Below, in pieces: positions 15,837-25,346 of a stretch of DNA of 28,078 nucleotides (its first letter is position 1; each line of letters opens with the position of its first letter). Below the pieces are notes generated by a model. It saw only the letters and a list, made by a program, of their open reading frames with translations. It was not told the DNA's origin and ran no database searches. This DNA comes from Pseudomonadota bacterium. GTDB lineage: Bacteria > Pseudomonadota > Alphaproteobacteria > Caulobacterales > Caulobacteraceae. A program made the translations under genes and the position numbers. The DNA lies in contig JAEWJI010000024.1 in the NCBI GenBank assembly GCA_023386645.1, positions 1-28,078 of the forward strand. Direction: 5' to 3'.

Positions 15837-17038
15837 AGTTCGGCGTCGATCGCCTGTTGTCCGAGCCGGAGCTGCGCCGGGCGCTTGTGGGGCGACGGAT
15901 GGCGCTTCTGGGCCATCCGGCGTCGGTGACCGAGGATCTCGTCCACTCCATCGACGCCCTGGCGGCCTGCCCGGACATCACCCTGTCGGCCGCCTTCGGG
16001 CCGCAACACGGGATGAAGGGCGATCTCCAGGACAACATGATGGAGAGCCCGGACTATCGCGATCCGGTTCACGGCTTTCCGGTGTTCAGCCTCTACGGAG
16101 AGGTGCGACGCCCGAAGCCGGAGTGGATGGAGACGTTCGACGTCATCCTGATCGACCTTCAGGACCTCGGTTGCAGGATCTACACCTACGTCACGACCCT
16201 GCTTTACGTGCTGGAGGCGGCGGCCGAGCACCGTAAGGCCGTCTGGGTGCTGGACCGGCCCAATCCGGCCGGACGCCCGGTCGAAGGGCTGACGCTTCGC
16301 CCAGGCTACGAAAGCTTCGTCGGCGCGGGTCCGATGCCGATGCGGCACGGAATGACGCTCGGCGAAATGGGGCGATGGTTCATCCATCACTTCAAGCTCG
16401 ACGTCGAATACCGCGTGATCGAAATGCAAGGCTGGCGGCCGGATGCGGCGCCGGGCTACGGCTGGCCGCTGCTGGAGCGGTCCTGGATCAATCCCAGCCC
16501 GAACGCCCCGAACCTGTCGATGGCGCGGGCCTATGCCGGGACGGTCATGGTCGAGGGCGCGACCCTGTCGGAAGGGCGTGGCACCACCCGCCCGCTGGAG
16601 CTGTTCGGAGCGCCCGACATCGACGCCCGCGCCGTCATCGCCGAGATGGGAGGCTTCGCGCCCGACTGGGTGCAGGGCTGCGTCCTCAGGGACTTCTGGT
16701 TCCAGCCGACTTTCCACAAGCACGTCGGCGAACTGTGCAGCGGTGTCCAGATCCACGTCGAGGACCCGCATTACGACCACGCAGCCTTCCGTCCCTGGCG
16801 GGTACAGGCCCTGGGCTTCAAGGCCATTCGTCGGCTCTATCCGGACTACGATCTGTGGCGTGACTTCCCCTACGAGTACGCCTTCGGAAAGCTGCCGATC
16901 GACGTGATCAACGGCGGACCTTCCCTGCGTGAGTGGGTCGATAATCCCGCCTCGACCCCGGCGGACCTCGATGCGATAGCCCTGCAGGATGAGGCGGACT
17001 GGATCGAGGTGCGAAAGCCCTTCCTGATCTACAAATGA
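15833..17038 (+). CDS. DUF1343 family protein, related to exo-beta-N-acetylmuramidase NamZ
   Basis: A 401-residue protein covering the whole DUF1343 domain: GHPASVTEDLVHSIDAL, FGPQHGMKGD, IDLQDLGCRIYTYVTTLLYVLEAA, DRPNPAGR and EGRGTTRPLELFG are family blocks. Characterised NamZ enzymes release MurNAc from the non-reducing end of peptidoglycan fragments and are exported. This copy has no signal peptide, so it should act in the cytoplasm. It also reads P-Q58-H59-G where the family pattern I know is PEHG, so it belongs to a distinct subgroup and its activity is uncertain. It starts inside the stop of the DOMON-like gene and ends in an ATGA overlap with the exporter gene. A role in wall-sugar recycling is inference from family and context. 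Confidence 0.82.
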   Translation: MKFGVDRLLSEPELRRALVGRRMALLGHPASVTEDLVHSIDALAACPDITLSAAFGPQHGMKGDLQDNMMESPDYRDPVHGFPVFSLYGEVRRPKPEWMETFDVILIDLQDLGCRIYTYVTTLLYVLEAAAEHRKAVWVLDRPNPAGRPVEGLTLRPGYESFVGAGPMPMRHGMTLGEMGRWFIHHFKLDVEYRVIEMQGWRPDAAPGYGWPLLERSWINPSPNAPNLSMARAYAGTVMVEGATLSEGRGTTRPLELFGAPDIDARAVIAEMGGFAPDWVQGCVLRDFWFQPTFHKHVGELCSGVQIHVEDPHYDHAAFRPWRVQALGFKAIRRLYPDYDLWRDFPYEYAFGKLPIDVINGGPSLREWVDNPASTPADLDAIALQDEADWIEVRKPFLIYK

Positions 17039-17988
17039 ACCTCGCCTCCGGACGGCTAGCGGGGGTCGCATGCGGCCTTGCCGCCGGGGCGATGTGGGGA
17101 ATGGTTTTCCTGGCCCCGAAGTTCGCGCCGGATGCCTCCCCGATGCTGCTCAGCGCAGGCCGCTACCTGGCCTATGGCCTCATCGCCGCAGCCGTGCTGG
17201 CGCCGCGCTGGTGCATCGTGACTGCTGGTCTGGACGCTGCTGCCTGGCGCGCGCTTGCCTGGCTGAGCCTGGCGGGAAACATCGTCTACTATCTGTTCCT
17301 GGTGGTCAGCGTGCATTTGGCGGGCGTCGCAGCGTCAGCCCTGATCGTCGGCATGGTGCCGGTCGTCGTAGCGGTGTGGGGTCTGCGCGACCCGGGCGCG
17401 CCGTCCTTGCGCAAGATCGGCCCCCCGATCCTGCTGGCGGCGGTCGCCGTTGCGCTGATCGGCTGGGAGAGCCTTTCGCGCGAGGCGATGCATCGCGAGC
17501 CGACCCAGGTGCTGATCGGGCTGGCCTGCGCGCTGGCCGCGCTGATCAGCTGGTCTGTCTTCGCGATCGGGAACAGCCGCTGGATAGCGCGCTTGCCGCA
17601 TGTGAGCGCCAACGACTGGTCGTTGTTGACGGGTGTCGTCACGGGCGCGTTCGCCCTGGTGCTGGCCCTACCCATGGTGAAAGAAGCCGCCGGTCAGACG
17701 GGCGACCAATGGGCGCGATTGATGGCGGCCAGCCTAGGGGTGGCGGTGCTCGCCTCCATCGTGGGGAACGCATTCTGGAACAGGGCCAGCCGACTGCTGC
17801 CGCTTTCCATGCTCGGCCAGATGATCGTGTTCGAGACCCTGTTCGCGTTCGCCTACGGCTATCTGTGGGAGGAGCGGGGCCCGACCCTCGTCGAGGCGGT
17901 CGCCATGGTCCTGATGATCGTCAGCGTCATCTGGTGCGTCCGCGCGCACCGGCCCTCCGCAGAGGCGGCGGGGCAAGGGGATCACTGA
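17035..17988 (+). CDS. DMT-superfamily (EamA) transporter
   Basis: A 317-residue integral membrane protein with about ten hydrophobic segments arranged as two EamA repeats, beginning LAGVACGLAAGAMWGMVFLAPKF and ending VEAVAMVLMIVSVIWCVRAH. The near-C-terminal FETLFAFAYGYLWEERGPT block is typical of EamA permeases. Members export amino acids, purines or other small metabolites, or take up nucleotide sugars; the substrate cannot be read from sequence. The ATG overlaps the DUF1343 stop by 4 nt, making this the last gene of a three-gene coupled operon, so its cargo may be linked to the product of the DUF1343 protein. Confidence 0.88.
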   Translation: MNLASGRLAGVACGLAAGAMWGMVFLAPKFAPDASPMLLSAGRYLAYGLIAAAVLAPRWCIVTAGLDAAAWRALAWLSLAGNIVYYLFLVVSVHLAGVAASALIVGMVPVVVAVWGLRDPGAPSLRKIGPPILLAAVAVALIGWESLSREAMHREPTQVLIGLACALAALISWSVFAIGNSRWIARLPHVSANDWSLLTGVVTGAFALVLALPMVKEAAGQTGDQWARLMAASLGVAVLASIVGNAFWNRASRLLPLSMLGQMIVFETLFAFAYGYLWEERGPTLVEAVAMVLMIVSVIWCVRAHRPSAEAAGQGDH

Positions 17989-17993
17989 ACGAA

Positions 17994-18023
17994 AAACGCC
18001 GCCGGGCGGAACCGGCGGCGTTT
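17994..18023. terminator. Strong bidirectional rho-independent terminator
   Basis: AAACGCCGCCGG (17994-18005) and CCGGCGGCGTTT (18012-18023) form a perfect 12-bp stem with a 6-nt loop. On the plus strand the stem's T-run is followed by CGGTCTTT; on the minus strand it is followed by TTTTTC. It sits between the convergent stop codons of the DMT transporter and the hydrolase-fold gene and should end both transcripts. Confidence 0.9.
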
Positions 18024-18048
18024 CGGTCTTTCGCTGGGCCTGATCCGA

Positions 18049-18699
18049 TCACGCCGGCTTTTCGGCCAGCCGCTTGTCCAGATAGGCGCCGACGCGGCGG
18101 TCCACGGCCTCGATATGGTCCTGCCAGAAGTGGCTCGCGCCCTCTTCGAGCTCGTAGTCGATGATGATGCCCTTCTGGGTGCGCAGCTTGTTGACCACCC
18201 GCTCCACCTCGACCGGCGGCACCACGGTGTCGGCCGTGCCGTGCAGGAACAGGCCGGACGCCGGGCAGGGCGCCAGGAAGGAGAAGTCGTACATGTTGGT
18301 GGGCGGCGACACCGAGATGAAGCCGTCCGTCTCGGGCCGGCGCATCAACAACTGCATGCCGATGTAGGCCCCGAACTGATAGCCGGCGACCCAGGTCTGG
18401 GAGGCGGCGGGGTTCGACGCCTGGAGCCAGTCCAAGGCGGTGGCCGCGTCGGCCAACTCGCCGATGCCGCTGTCGAACTCGCCCTGGGACTTGCCGACGC
18501 CGCGCGAGTTGTAGCGCAGGGTCGCGAAGCCGCGCTTGACGAACAGCTGGTAGAGGGTGACCGCCACCGGGTTGTTCATATGGCCCGCGGCCTTGGGGTG
18601 CGGGTGCAGGATCAGGGCGATCGGGGCGTTCGGGCGCTTGCCCGGAGAATAGCGGCCTTCGATGCGGCCCGAGGCGCCGGGCAGGATGACTTCAGGCAT
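18049..18699 (-). CDS. Alpha/beta-hydrolase fold protein lacking the nucleophile serine
   Basis: A 216-residue protein of the small dienelactone-hydrolase/CocE-like group common in alphaproteobacteria, with the recognisable blocks LILHPHPKAAGHMNNPV, LRYNSRGVGKSQGEFD and SGLFLHGTADTVVPP. The acid (Asp of HGTAD) and a His (GASHFWQDH) are present. At the nucleophile elbow, however, it reads G-Y-Q108-F-G (CAG codon) where homologues I know have GxSxG, so ordinary Ser-hydrolase chemistry should be impossible. No signal peptide is present, so it is cytoplasmic. It is a single gene facing the bidirectional terminator and divergent from the iron-sulfur operon. It could be a non-catalytic binding protein. 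Confidence 0.8.
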   Translation of the reverse strand: MPEVILPGASGRIEGRYSPGKRPNAPIALILHPHPKAAGHMNNPVAVTLYQLFVKRGFATLRYNSRGVGKSQGEFDSGIGELADAATALDWLQASNPAASQTWVAGYQFGAYIGMQLLMRRPETDGFISVSPPTNMYDFSFLAPCPASGLFLHGTADTVVPPVEVERVVNKLRTQKGIIIDYELEEGASHFWQDHIEAVDRRVGAYLDKRLAEKPA

Positions 18700-18742
18700 G
18701 GGGCGATGAGAATCCCGTGTTCTGTCGTTTCGAGGCAGTGTA

Positions 18743-18776
18743 ATACTTGACCACGTGGGTAGGACTTTCTAAGTCC
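18743..18776 (+). promoter_or_regulatory. Candidate promoter and IscR/Rrf2 operator of the iron-sulfur operon
   Basis: ATACTTGAC (18743-18751) matches the first half of the E. coli type 1 IscR consensus (ATASYYGAC); the second half (GTAGGACTT) matches only in part. Within it TTGACC (18747-18752) is a good -35. A perfect inverted repeat, GGACTT (18762-18767), TCT, AAGTCC (18771-18776), covers the place where the -10 should lie. A regulator bound there would block RNA polymerase, consistent with autorepression by the Rrf2-type product of the next gene. The -10 itself is weak. The 156-bp gap holds no other gene. Confidence 0.5.
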
Positions 18777-18855
18777 GCCAGTGTGGCGCAGCCTTGCGGA
18801 AGGCGCGGGTTCTAGCACAGCAACCCTGAAAAGCGCGCGGTTTTTGAGGTCTTCG

Positions 18856-19332
18856 ATGCGCCTGTCGACGAAAGGACGATACGCCGTGATGGCGATGGCC
18901 GACCTGGCCAGGCATGCACGTGCGGGCGACGGGGCCGGGCGCGCGGTGTCGCTGGCCGAGATCGCGACGCGGCAAGAAATTTCATTGAGTTATCTGGAAC
19001 AGCTGTTCGCGCGGCTGAGGAAGGCCGGCCTGGTGTCCAGCGTTCGCGGCCCGGGCGGCGGCTATCGGCTGGCGCGGGAGGCGGGCGAGACCGCGGTGGC
19101 CGACATCGTTCTGGCCGTCGACGAGCCGATCCGGGCGACCCGCTGCGCGGGGGCTGGTTCGCCGCGCGGCTGCATGCTGAGCGGAGAACGCTGCATCACC
19201 CACCACCTGTGGGAAGACCTGGGTCAGGAGATTCATCGGTATCTGTCTTCGGTGAGCCTGGAAGACGTGGTCGAGAAGCGGGCGCGGACCGCGCCGGCGG
19301 CTGGAGCCGGAGCGGTGGGAGCGGCGGCGTGA
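18856..19332 (+). CDS. iscR: Rrf2-family iron-sulfur regulator, IscR-like
   Basis: A 158-residue transcription factor that senses iron-sulfur cluster status. The start MRLSTKGRYAVMAMADLA is the canonical Rrf2 N-terminus, with GAGG (18846-18849) 6 nt before the ATG; the longer open frame to 18781 is not supported. The winged helix covers about residues 1-85 (SLSYLEQLFARLRKAGLVSSVRGPGGGYRLAR). Three cluster-ligand cysteines are C97, C106 and C113, spaced C-x8-C-x6-C where E. coli IscR has C-x5-C-x5-C; the following ITHHLWEDLG matches IscR. It heads the operon and overlaps the next gene by 4 nt (GTGA), so it probably autoregulates all eight genes. Confidence 0.92.
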   Translation: MRLSTKGRYAVMAMADLARHARAGDGAGRAVSLAEIATRQEISLSYLEQLFARLRKAGLVSSVRGPGGGYRLAREAGETAVADIVLAVDEPIRATRCAGAGSPRGCMLSGERCITHHLWEDLGQEIHRYLSSVSLEDVVEKRARTAPAAGAGAVGAAA

Positions 19333-20468
19333 CCCCGGTTTATCTCGACTACAACGCCTCGGCCCTGGTTCGTCCCGAGGTTCAGGAGGTCATGGCCAAG
19401 GCCCTGGCTGACAATGGCAATCCGTCGGCGGTGCATGCGGCCGGACGGCGCGCGCGGGCGCGGGTGGAGACGGCGCGCGCCCAGGTCGCGGACTTGGTCG
19501 CGGCGGACCCGACGGCGGTGATCTTTTCCTCCGGCGGCACAGAATCCAACGCCCAGGCGATCGCCAGCGCACTGGCGGCCGGCTGCGAGCGGCTGATCGT
19601 CTCGGCCACCGAACACCCCTGCGTCGCCGAGGCGGCGGTGGCGTCGGGCAAGCCGGTCAAGATGCTGCCGATGGACCGGCGCGGGGTCGTGGATATCGAC
19701 AGGCTCCGCGAGCTGCTGGCCCACCCGGGTCGGGCTGTGGTCGCCATCCATCACGCCAACAATGAGAGCGGCGTGATCCAGCCCATCGTCGAGGCGAGCC
19801 GGATGGTACGCGCGGCCGGCGGCTGGATGCACGTCGACGCGATCCAGTCGGCAGGGAAGATCGCGGTCGATATTCGTCAGCTGGGCTGCGACAGCCTGAC
19901 CCTGTCGGCGCACAAGCTGGGCGGGCCCCAGGGCGTGGGCGCCCTGGTGATGAAGGAGGGCCGGGAGGCTGTTCGGGTGCTGCACGGCGCCGGCCAGGAG
20001 CGCGGCCTGCGCGCCGGCACCGAGAATGTGCCCGGGATCGCCGGCTTTGGCGCGGCGGCGGACTGCGCGGCTCGTGATCTGGCGGCGGTGCAGGCGCATG
20101 CCGCCTGGCGCGACGCGGCCGAGGGCAGGGTGAAGGCGGCGGGCGCCACGGTGATCGGCGAGGGCGCGCCGCGCCTGCCCAACACCCTGTTCATGGCCGT
20201 GGCGGACTGGGACAGCCCCCAGCAGTTGATCACGCTGGATCTCATGGGGGTGATGGTCTCTGCCGGAAGCGCCTGTTCGTCGGGCAAGACCAAGCCGTCG
20301 CGCGCCATCCTGGCCACGGGCCGGGCCGATCTGGCCACCGGCGGCATCCGCATCTCGGGCGGCTGGGGCACGACGGAGGCCGACTGGACCCGGTTCGCCG
20401 ACGCCTGGGTGCAGGCCTATGCGAAGCACCGCGCACGGATCGCTGAACGCGCGAAGGAAGTCGCCTAA
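19329..20468 (+). CDS. Cysteine desulfurase, class V aminotransferase (NifS/IscS type)
   Basis: A 379-residue PLP enzyme that converts cysteine to alanine and puts the sulfur on its own cysteine as a persulfide. It starts at GTG 19329, inside the iscR stop. The N-terminus PVYLDYNASALVRPEVQEVM, the PLP lysine K196 (SAHKLGGPQG) and the mobile-loop cysteine C316 (GSACSSGK) are all present. This is the group I (NifS/IscS) loop, distinct from the SufS enzyme encoded later in the same operon. At 379 residues it is shorter than E. coli IscS (404) and lacks some of the C-terminal tail, suggesting a different sulfur acceptor. It is 3 nt from sufB. Confidence 0.93.
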   Translation: MTPVYLDYNASALVRPEVQEVMAKALADNGNPSAVHAAGRRARARVETARAQVADLVAADPTAVIFSSGGTESNAQAIASALAAGCERLIVSATEHPCVAEAAVASGKPVKMLPMDRRGVVDIDRLRELLAHPGRAVVAIHHANNESGVIQPIVEASRMVRAAGGWMHVDAIQSAGKIAVDIRQLGCDSLTLSAHKLGGPQGVGALVMKEGREAVRVLHGAGQERGLRAGTENVPGIAGFGAAADCAARDLAAVQAHAAWRDAAEGRVKAAGATVIGEGAPRLPNTLFMAVADWDSPQQLITLDLMGVMVSAGSACSSGKTKPSRAILATGRADLATGGIRISGGWGTTEADWTRFADAWVQAYAKHRARIAERAKEVA

Positions 20469-20471
20469 GCC

Positions 20472-21938
<1,467 letters not shown>

Positions 21939-21949
21939 TCGAAAGAACA

Positions 21950-22699
21950 ATGCTTAGTATCGAAAACCTCCACGTCGCCGTCGGCGACAAGCCGATCCTC
22001 AACGGCCTTACCCTCCAGGTCCCCGCCGGCGAGGTGCATGCGATCATGGGACCGAACGGAGCGGGCAAGTCGACGCTCGGTTATGCCCTGTCCGGCCGGC
22101 CGGGCTATGAGGCGACCGACGGCGCCGTCTCCTGGAACGGCGAGGACCTGCTGGCCCTGGACCCTGCGGAGCGCGCCGCCACGGGCGTCTTCCTGTCGTT
22201 CCAGTACCCGAACGAAATCGCTGGTGTTCCGGCCATGACCTTCATCCGCACGGCGTTGAACGCCCAGCGCCGCGCGCGCGGCGAGGATGAGGTCTCGGCG
22301 CCAGACTTCCTCCGTCGTACCCGCGAGGCGGCCAAGGCGCTGCGCATGGACTTCGACATGCTGAAGCGGCCGCTGAATGTCGGCTTCTCGGGCGGCGAGA
22401 AGAAGCGGATGGAGATCCTGCAGATGGCCCTGCTGGAGCCGTCGCTCCTGATCCTCGACGAGACGGATTCGGGCCTGGACATCGACGCCCTGCGCATCGT
22501 GGCGGACGGGGTGAACGCCCTGCGGTCGCCCGAGCGGTCCATGCTAGTGATCACCCACTATCAGCGGCTGCTGGACTACATCCGCCCGGACAAGGTGCAC
22601 GTGCTGGCCGCCGGCCGGATCGTGGCCACGGGTGGGCCGGAGCTGGCCTTGAAGCTGGAGGCGGAAGGCTACGACCAGTTCCTCCCGGCGGCGGCGTGA
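21950..22699 (+). CDS. sufC: SufC ATPase of the SufBCD complex
   Basis: A 249-residue soluble ABC-type ATPase that drives conformational change of SufB-SufD during cluster assembly. The Walker A is GPNGAGKST, the signature is FSGGEKKRMEILQ, and the Walker B is SLLILDETDSGLDIDAL, followed by the H-loop ITHYQRLL. I chose ATG 21950 (MLSIENLHVAVGDKPIL), 11 nt after the sufB stop; the longer frame upstream overlaps sufB out of phase. Its stop overlaps the sufD GTG start (GTGA). Confidence 0.97.
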   Translation: MLSIENLHVAVGDKPILNGLTLQVPAGEVHAIMGPNGAGKSTLGYALSGRPGYEATDGAVSWNGEDLLALDPAERAATGVFLSFQYPNEIAGVPAMTFIRTALNAQRRARGEDEVSAPDFLRRTREAAKALRMDFDMLKRPLNVGFSGGEKKRMEILQMALLEPSLLILDETDSGLDIDALRIVADGVNALRSPERSMLVITHYQRLLDYIRPDKVHVLAAGRIVATGGPELALKLEAEGYDQFLPAAA

Positions 22700-23715
22700 G
22701 CGCGCCGGCGCTCGACCTGCGGGACGCCTCGACCTTTCCGTCCCGGCGCACCGAGGCGTGGAAATACAGCGACCTGCGGCGACATCTGCGCGAGGCGCCT
22801 CAGGCGTCTCCGCCCGCCGAGCCGTCCGGCCCCGGGCCGTTCGACGCCTTGGGCGGCGAGGCGATCATCATCGTCAACGGCCGCCCCGTGGGCCCCACCG
22901 ACTTCATCGCCTCCGGTGAGCGCACCCTGCGTCTGCGCTATGTGTCCGACGCCTTCCGGACGGGCCATACCGCGTCGGCCCGCGTCGTCGCGCGGCCCGG
23001 CGCCCGGCTGTTGCTGCTGGAGACCCACGAGGGTCATGGCGTCTCCTACGTCGCCCACAACAGGCTCGACGTGCAGGTCGCGGACGGCGCAGAGGTGACG
23101 CGTGTCGTTCTGGTCGAGGAGCCGGAGGACGCGATCTCGGTCGCTGAAGCGGAGGTCCGGGTCGAGGCTGGGGGGCGGTATCGCCAGACGGTCCTGGCCA
23201 CCGGCGCGATGCTCCAGCGCATCGAAACGCGGATCGACCACCATGTCCGGAGCGCCGACGTGCGCGCCGACGGCCTGTATCTGCTGGCCGGCGCTCGCCA
23301 TGCCGACCTGACCAGCGTCGTCCGCCACCTCGACCGCGACGGCCAGACCTCGCAGCTGGTCAAGGGCGTGGTGCGTGACCAGGCGCGCGGCGTGTTCCAA
23401 GGCAAGATCGTGGTCGAACGCGGGGCCGATGGCACGGACGCACGCATGGGCCACCACGCCCTGATCGCCTCGGGTCGCGGCGAGGTGGACGCCAAGCCCG
23501 AGCTGATCATCTACGCCGACGACGTCCAGTGCGCCCACGGCAATACGGTCGGGACGCTGGACGAAAGCGCGCTCTTCTACATCCAGCAGCGGGGCCTGCC
23601 GGCCGAAGAGGCCAGGGCGCTGCTGATGCAGGCCTTCCTGATCGAGGTGGTCGACCGCATCGAGCACGAGGGCGCGCGGGAAGTGGTGCGGGAATGGCTG
23701 ACGGCGCGACTTTGA
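22696..23715 (+). CDS. sufD: Iron-sulfur cluster assembly protein SufD
   Basis: A 339-residue SufB paralogue that pairs with SufB to form the cluster-building interface. The N-terminus FPSRRTEAWKYSDLRRHL is typical, as is the C-terminal block AHGNTVGTLDESALFYIQQRGL, in which H281 corresponds to the conserved interface His of E. coli SufD. It is shorter than E. coli SufD (423), as in other alphaproteobacteria with a reduced N-terminal helical part. It starts at GTG 22696 inside the sufC stop and ends 22 nt inside the sufS frame. Confidence 0.95.
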   Translation: MSAPALDLRDASTFPSRRTEAWKYSDLRRHLREAPQASPPAEPSGPGPFDALGGEAIIIVNGRPVGPTDFIASGERTLRLRYVSDAFRTGHTASARVVARPGARLLLLETHEGHGVSYVAHNRLDVQVADGAEVTRVVLVEEPEDAISVAEAEVRVEAGGRYRQTVLATGAMLQRIETRIDHHVRSADVRADGLYLLAGARHADLTSVVRHLDRDGQTSQLVKGVVRDQARGVFQGKIVVERGADGTDARMGHHALIASGRGEVDAKPELIIYADDVQCAHGNTVGTLDESALFYIQQRGLPAEEARALLMQAFLIEVVDRIEHEGAREVVREWLTARL

Positions 23716-24932
23716 CCCGTTTCGACCCCCGCGCCGCCCGCGCGCAGTTCCCGATCCTGTCGCGGCAGGTGAACGGGCGGCCCCTGGTCTATCTGGACAA
23801 CGCCGCCTCGGCCCAGAAGCCGCGCGCGGTCATCGAGGCGATGGTCGGGGTGCTGGAGGCCTCCTACGCCAACGTCCATCGCGGCCTGCATACCCTGGCC
23901 AACGAGACGACCGAGGCCTTCGAGGGCGCGCGCGAGACCGTGGCGCGGTTCCTGAACGCGGAAGGCGCGTCCAGCATCGTCTGGACCAAGGGCGGGACCG
24001 AGGCGATCAACCTGGTGGCCGCCGGGCTCGGCCAGAGCCTGCAGCCGGGCGACGAGATCGTCGTCAGCCAGATGGAGCACCACTCCAACATCGTCCCCTG
24101 GCACATGCTGCGCGAGCGGCGGGGTGCGGTGATCCGCTGGATTCCGACACGGGACGACGGCTCTCTGGACATGGAGGCCTATGCGGCGCTGCTGGGTCCC
24201 CGCACTCGGGTGGTGGCGATCACCCACATGTCGAACGTGCTGGGGACGATCAATCCGGTGCGGCAGATCGTGGAGTTGGCCCACGCGGCGGGCGCCCGCG
24301 TCCTGATCGACGGCTGCCAGGGCGCGGTGCACGCCCGGCCGGACGTGCGCGCGATCGGCTGCGACTACTACGTCTTCACCGGTCACAAGCTGTACGGCCC
24401 GACCGGCATCGGCGTCCTGTACGGCAAGGCCGAGGCGCTCGAGGCCCTGCCGCCCTGGCAGGGCGGGGGCGAGATGATCGAGACGGTCAGCGAAGATGCG
24501 GTTCGTTACGCCTCTCCGCCGCACCGGTTCGAGGCCGGCACTCCGCCCATCGTCGAAGCCATCGGCCTGGGCGCCGCGATCGAGTGGCTGGATCAGTTCG
24601 ACAAGGCGGCGGTGGTCGCCCACGAAAAGGCGCTGCACGACCACGTCATGGCGCGGCTGAACGGGCTGGACTGGCTGCGGGTCGTGGGCACGGCGCCGGA
24701 CAAGGGCGCGATCCTGACCTTCACGGTCGAGGGCGCCCATGCCCATGACATCGCCCAGGTGCTGGATCGCTATGGCGTGGCGGTGAGGGCGGGCCTGCAC
24801 TGCGCCGAGCCATTGGCCAAGCATTTCGGCCTCACGTCGAGCGCGCGGGCCTCCTTCGCCCTATATAACTCCCTGGAGGACGCCGATGCCTTCGTGGATG
24901 CGCTGGTCAAGGCGCGCCAGTTCTTCGCGTGA
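23694..24932 (+). CDS. sufS: SufS-type cysteine desulfurase
   Basis: A 412-residue group II cysteine desulfurase that supplies sulfur to SufBCD. The PLP lysine is K232 in FTGHKLYGPTG. The short-loop cysteine is C370 in RAGLHCAEPL, the group II pattern. VYLDNAASAQKP and QMEHHSNIVPW are classic SufS blocks. I take ATG 23694, overlapping sufD by 22 nt; a TTG at 23712 overlapping the sufD stop would give MTRFDPRAAR and is nearly as plausible. SufS normally needs SufE or SufU to pass on its persulfide, and neither is encoded in this window. Confidence 0.97.
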   Translation: MADGATLTRFDPRAARAQFPILSRQVNGRPLVYLDNAASAQKPRAVIEAMVGVLEASYANVHRGLHTLANETTEAFEGARETVARFLNAEGASSIVWTKGGTEAINLVAAGLGQSLQPGDEIVVSQMEHHSNIVPWHMLRERRGAVIRWIPTRDDGSLDMEAYAALLGPRTRVVAITHMSNVLGTINPVRQIVELAHAAGARVLIDGCQGAVHARPDVRAIGCDYYVFTGHKLYGPTGIGVLYGKAEALEALPPWQGGGEMIETVSEDAVRYASPPHRFEAGTPPIVEAIGLGAAIEWLDQFDKAAVVAHEKALHDHVMARLNGLDWLRVVGTAPDKGAILTFTVEGAHAHDIAQVLDRYGVAVRAGLHCAEPLAKHFGLTSSARASFALYNSLEDADAFVDALVKARQFFA

Positions 24933-25336
24933 TGGATATGGACGGCCAGACACAAGAGACGATCAGCCAGAGCGACGCCTTCGCCGAGGCCTGGGAAGAA
25001 CCTCAGAAGAGCGCGCTCAGCCAGGCCGAGCTGGACAAGCTGACCGACGACATGATCGCGGCGCTGAAGACCGTGTTCGACCCCGAGATCCCGGTCGACA
25101 TCTATGAGCTGGGGCTGATCTACAAGGTCGACGTCAACGACGACCGCGACGTCGTGGTCGAGATGACCCTGACCGCGCCGGGCTGCCCGGTCGCCGGCGA
25201 GATGCCGGGCTGGGTGGAGGACGCGGTGATGAAGGTCGAGGGCGTGAAGTCGGCCCGCGCCAACCTGGTGTTCGATCCCCCGTGGGACCCTTCGAAGATG
25301 AGCGACGAGGCCAAGCTCGCGCTCAACATGTTCTGA
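24932..25336 (+). CDS. sufT: SUF-system maturation protein, MIP18/DUF59 family (SufT)
   Basis: A 134-residue protein with an acidic N-terminal extension (about residues 1-35) and a DUF59 domain: MIAALKTVFDPEIPVDIYELGLIY, then TLTAPGCPVAGEMPGW with the conserved Cys, then DPPWDPSKMSDEAKLALNMF. SufT-like proteins help move iron-sulfur clusters to client proteins. The starts GTG 24929, ATG 24932 and ATG 24938 are all in frame; ATG 24932 gives the TGATG overlap with the sufS stop, favouring coupling. The position between sufS and sufA is standard for alphaproteobacterial suf operons. Confidence 0.93.
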   Translation: MDMDGQTQETISQSDAFAEAWEEPQKSALSQAELDKLTDDMIAALKTVFDPEIPVDIYELGLIYKVDVNDDRDVVVEMTLTAPGCPVAGEMPGWVEDAVMKVEGVKSARANLVFDPPWDPSKMSDEAKLALNMF

Positions 25337-25346
25337 GGAGCGATCG

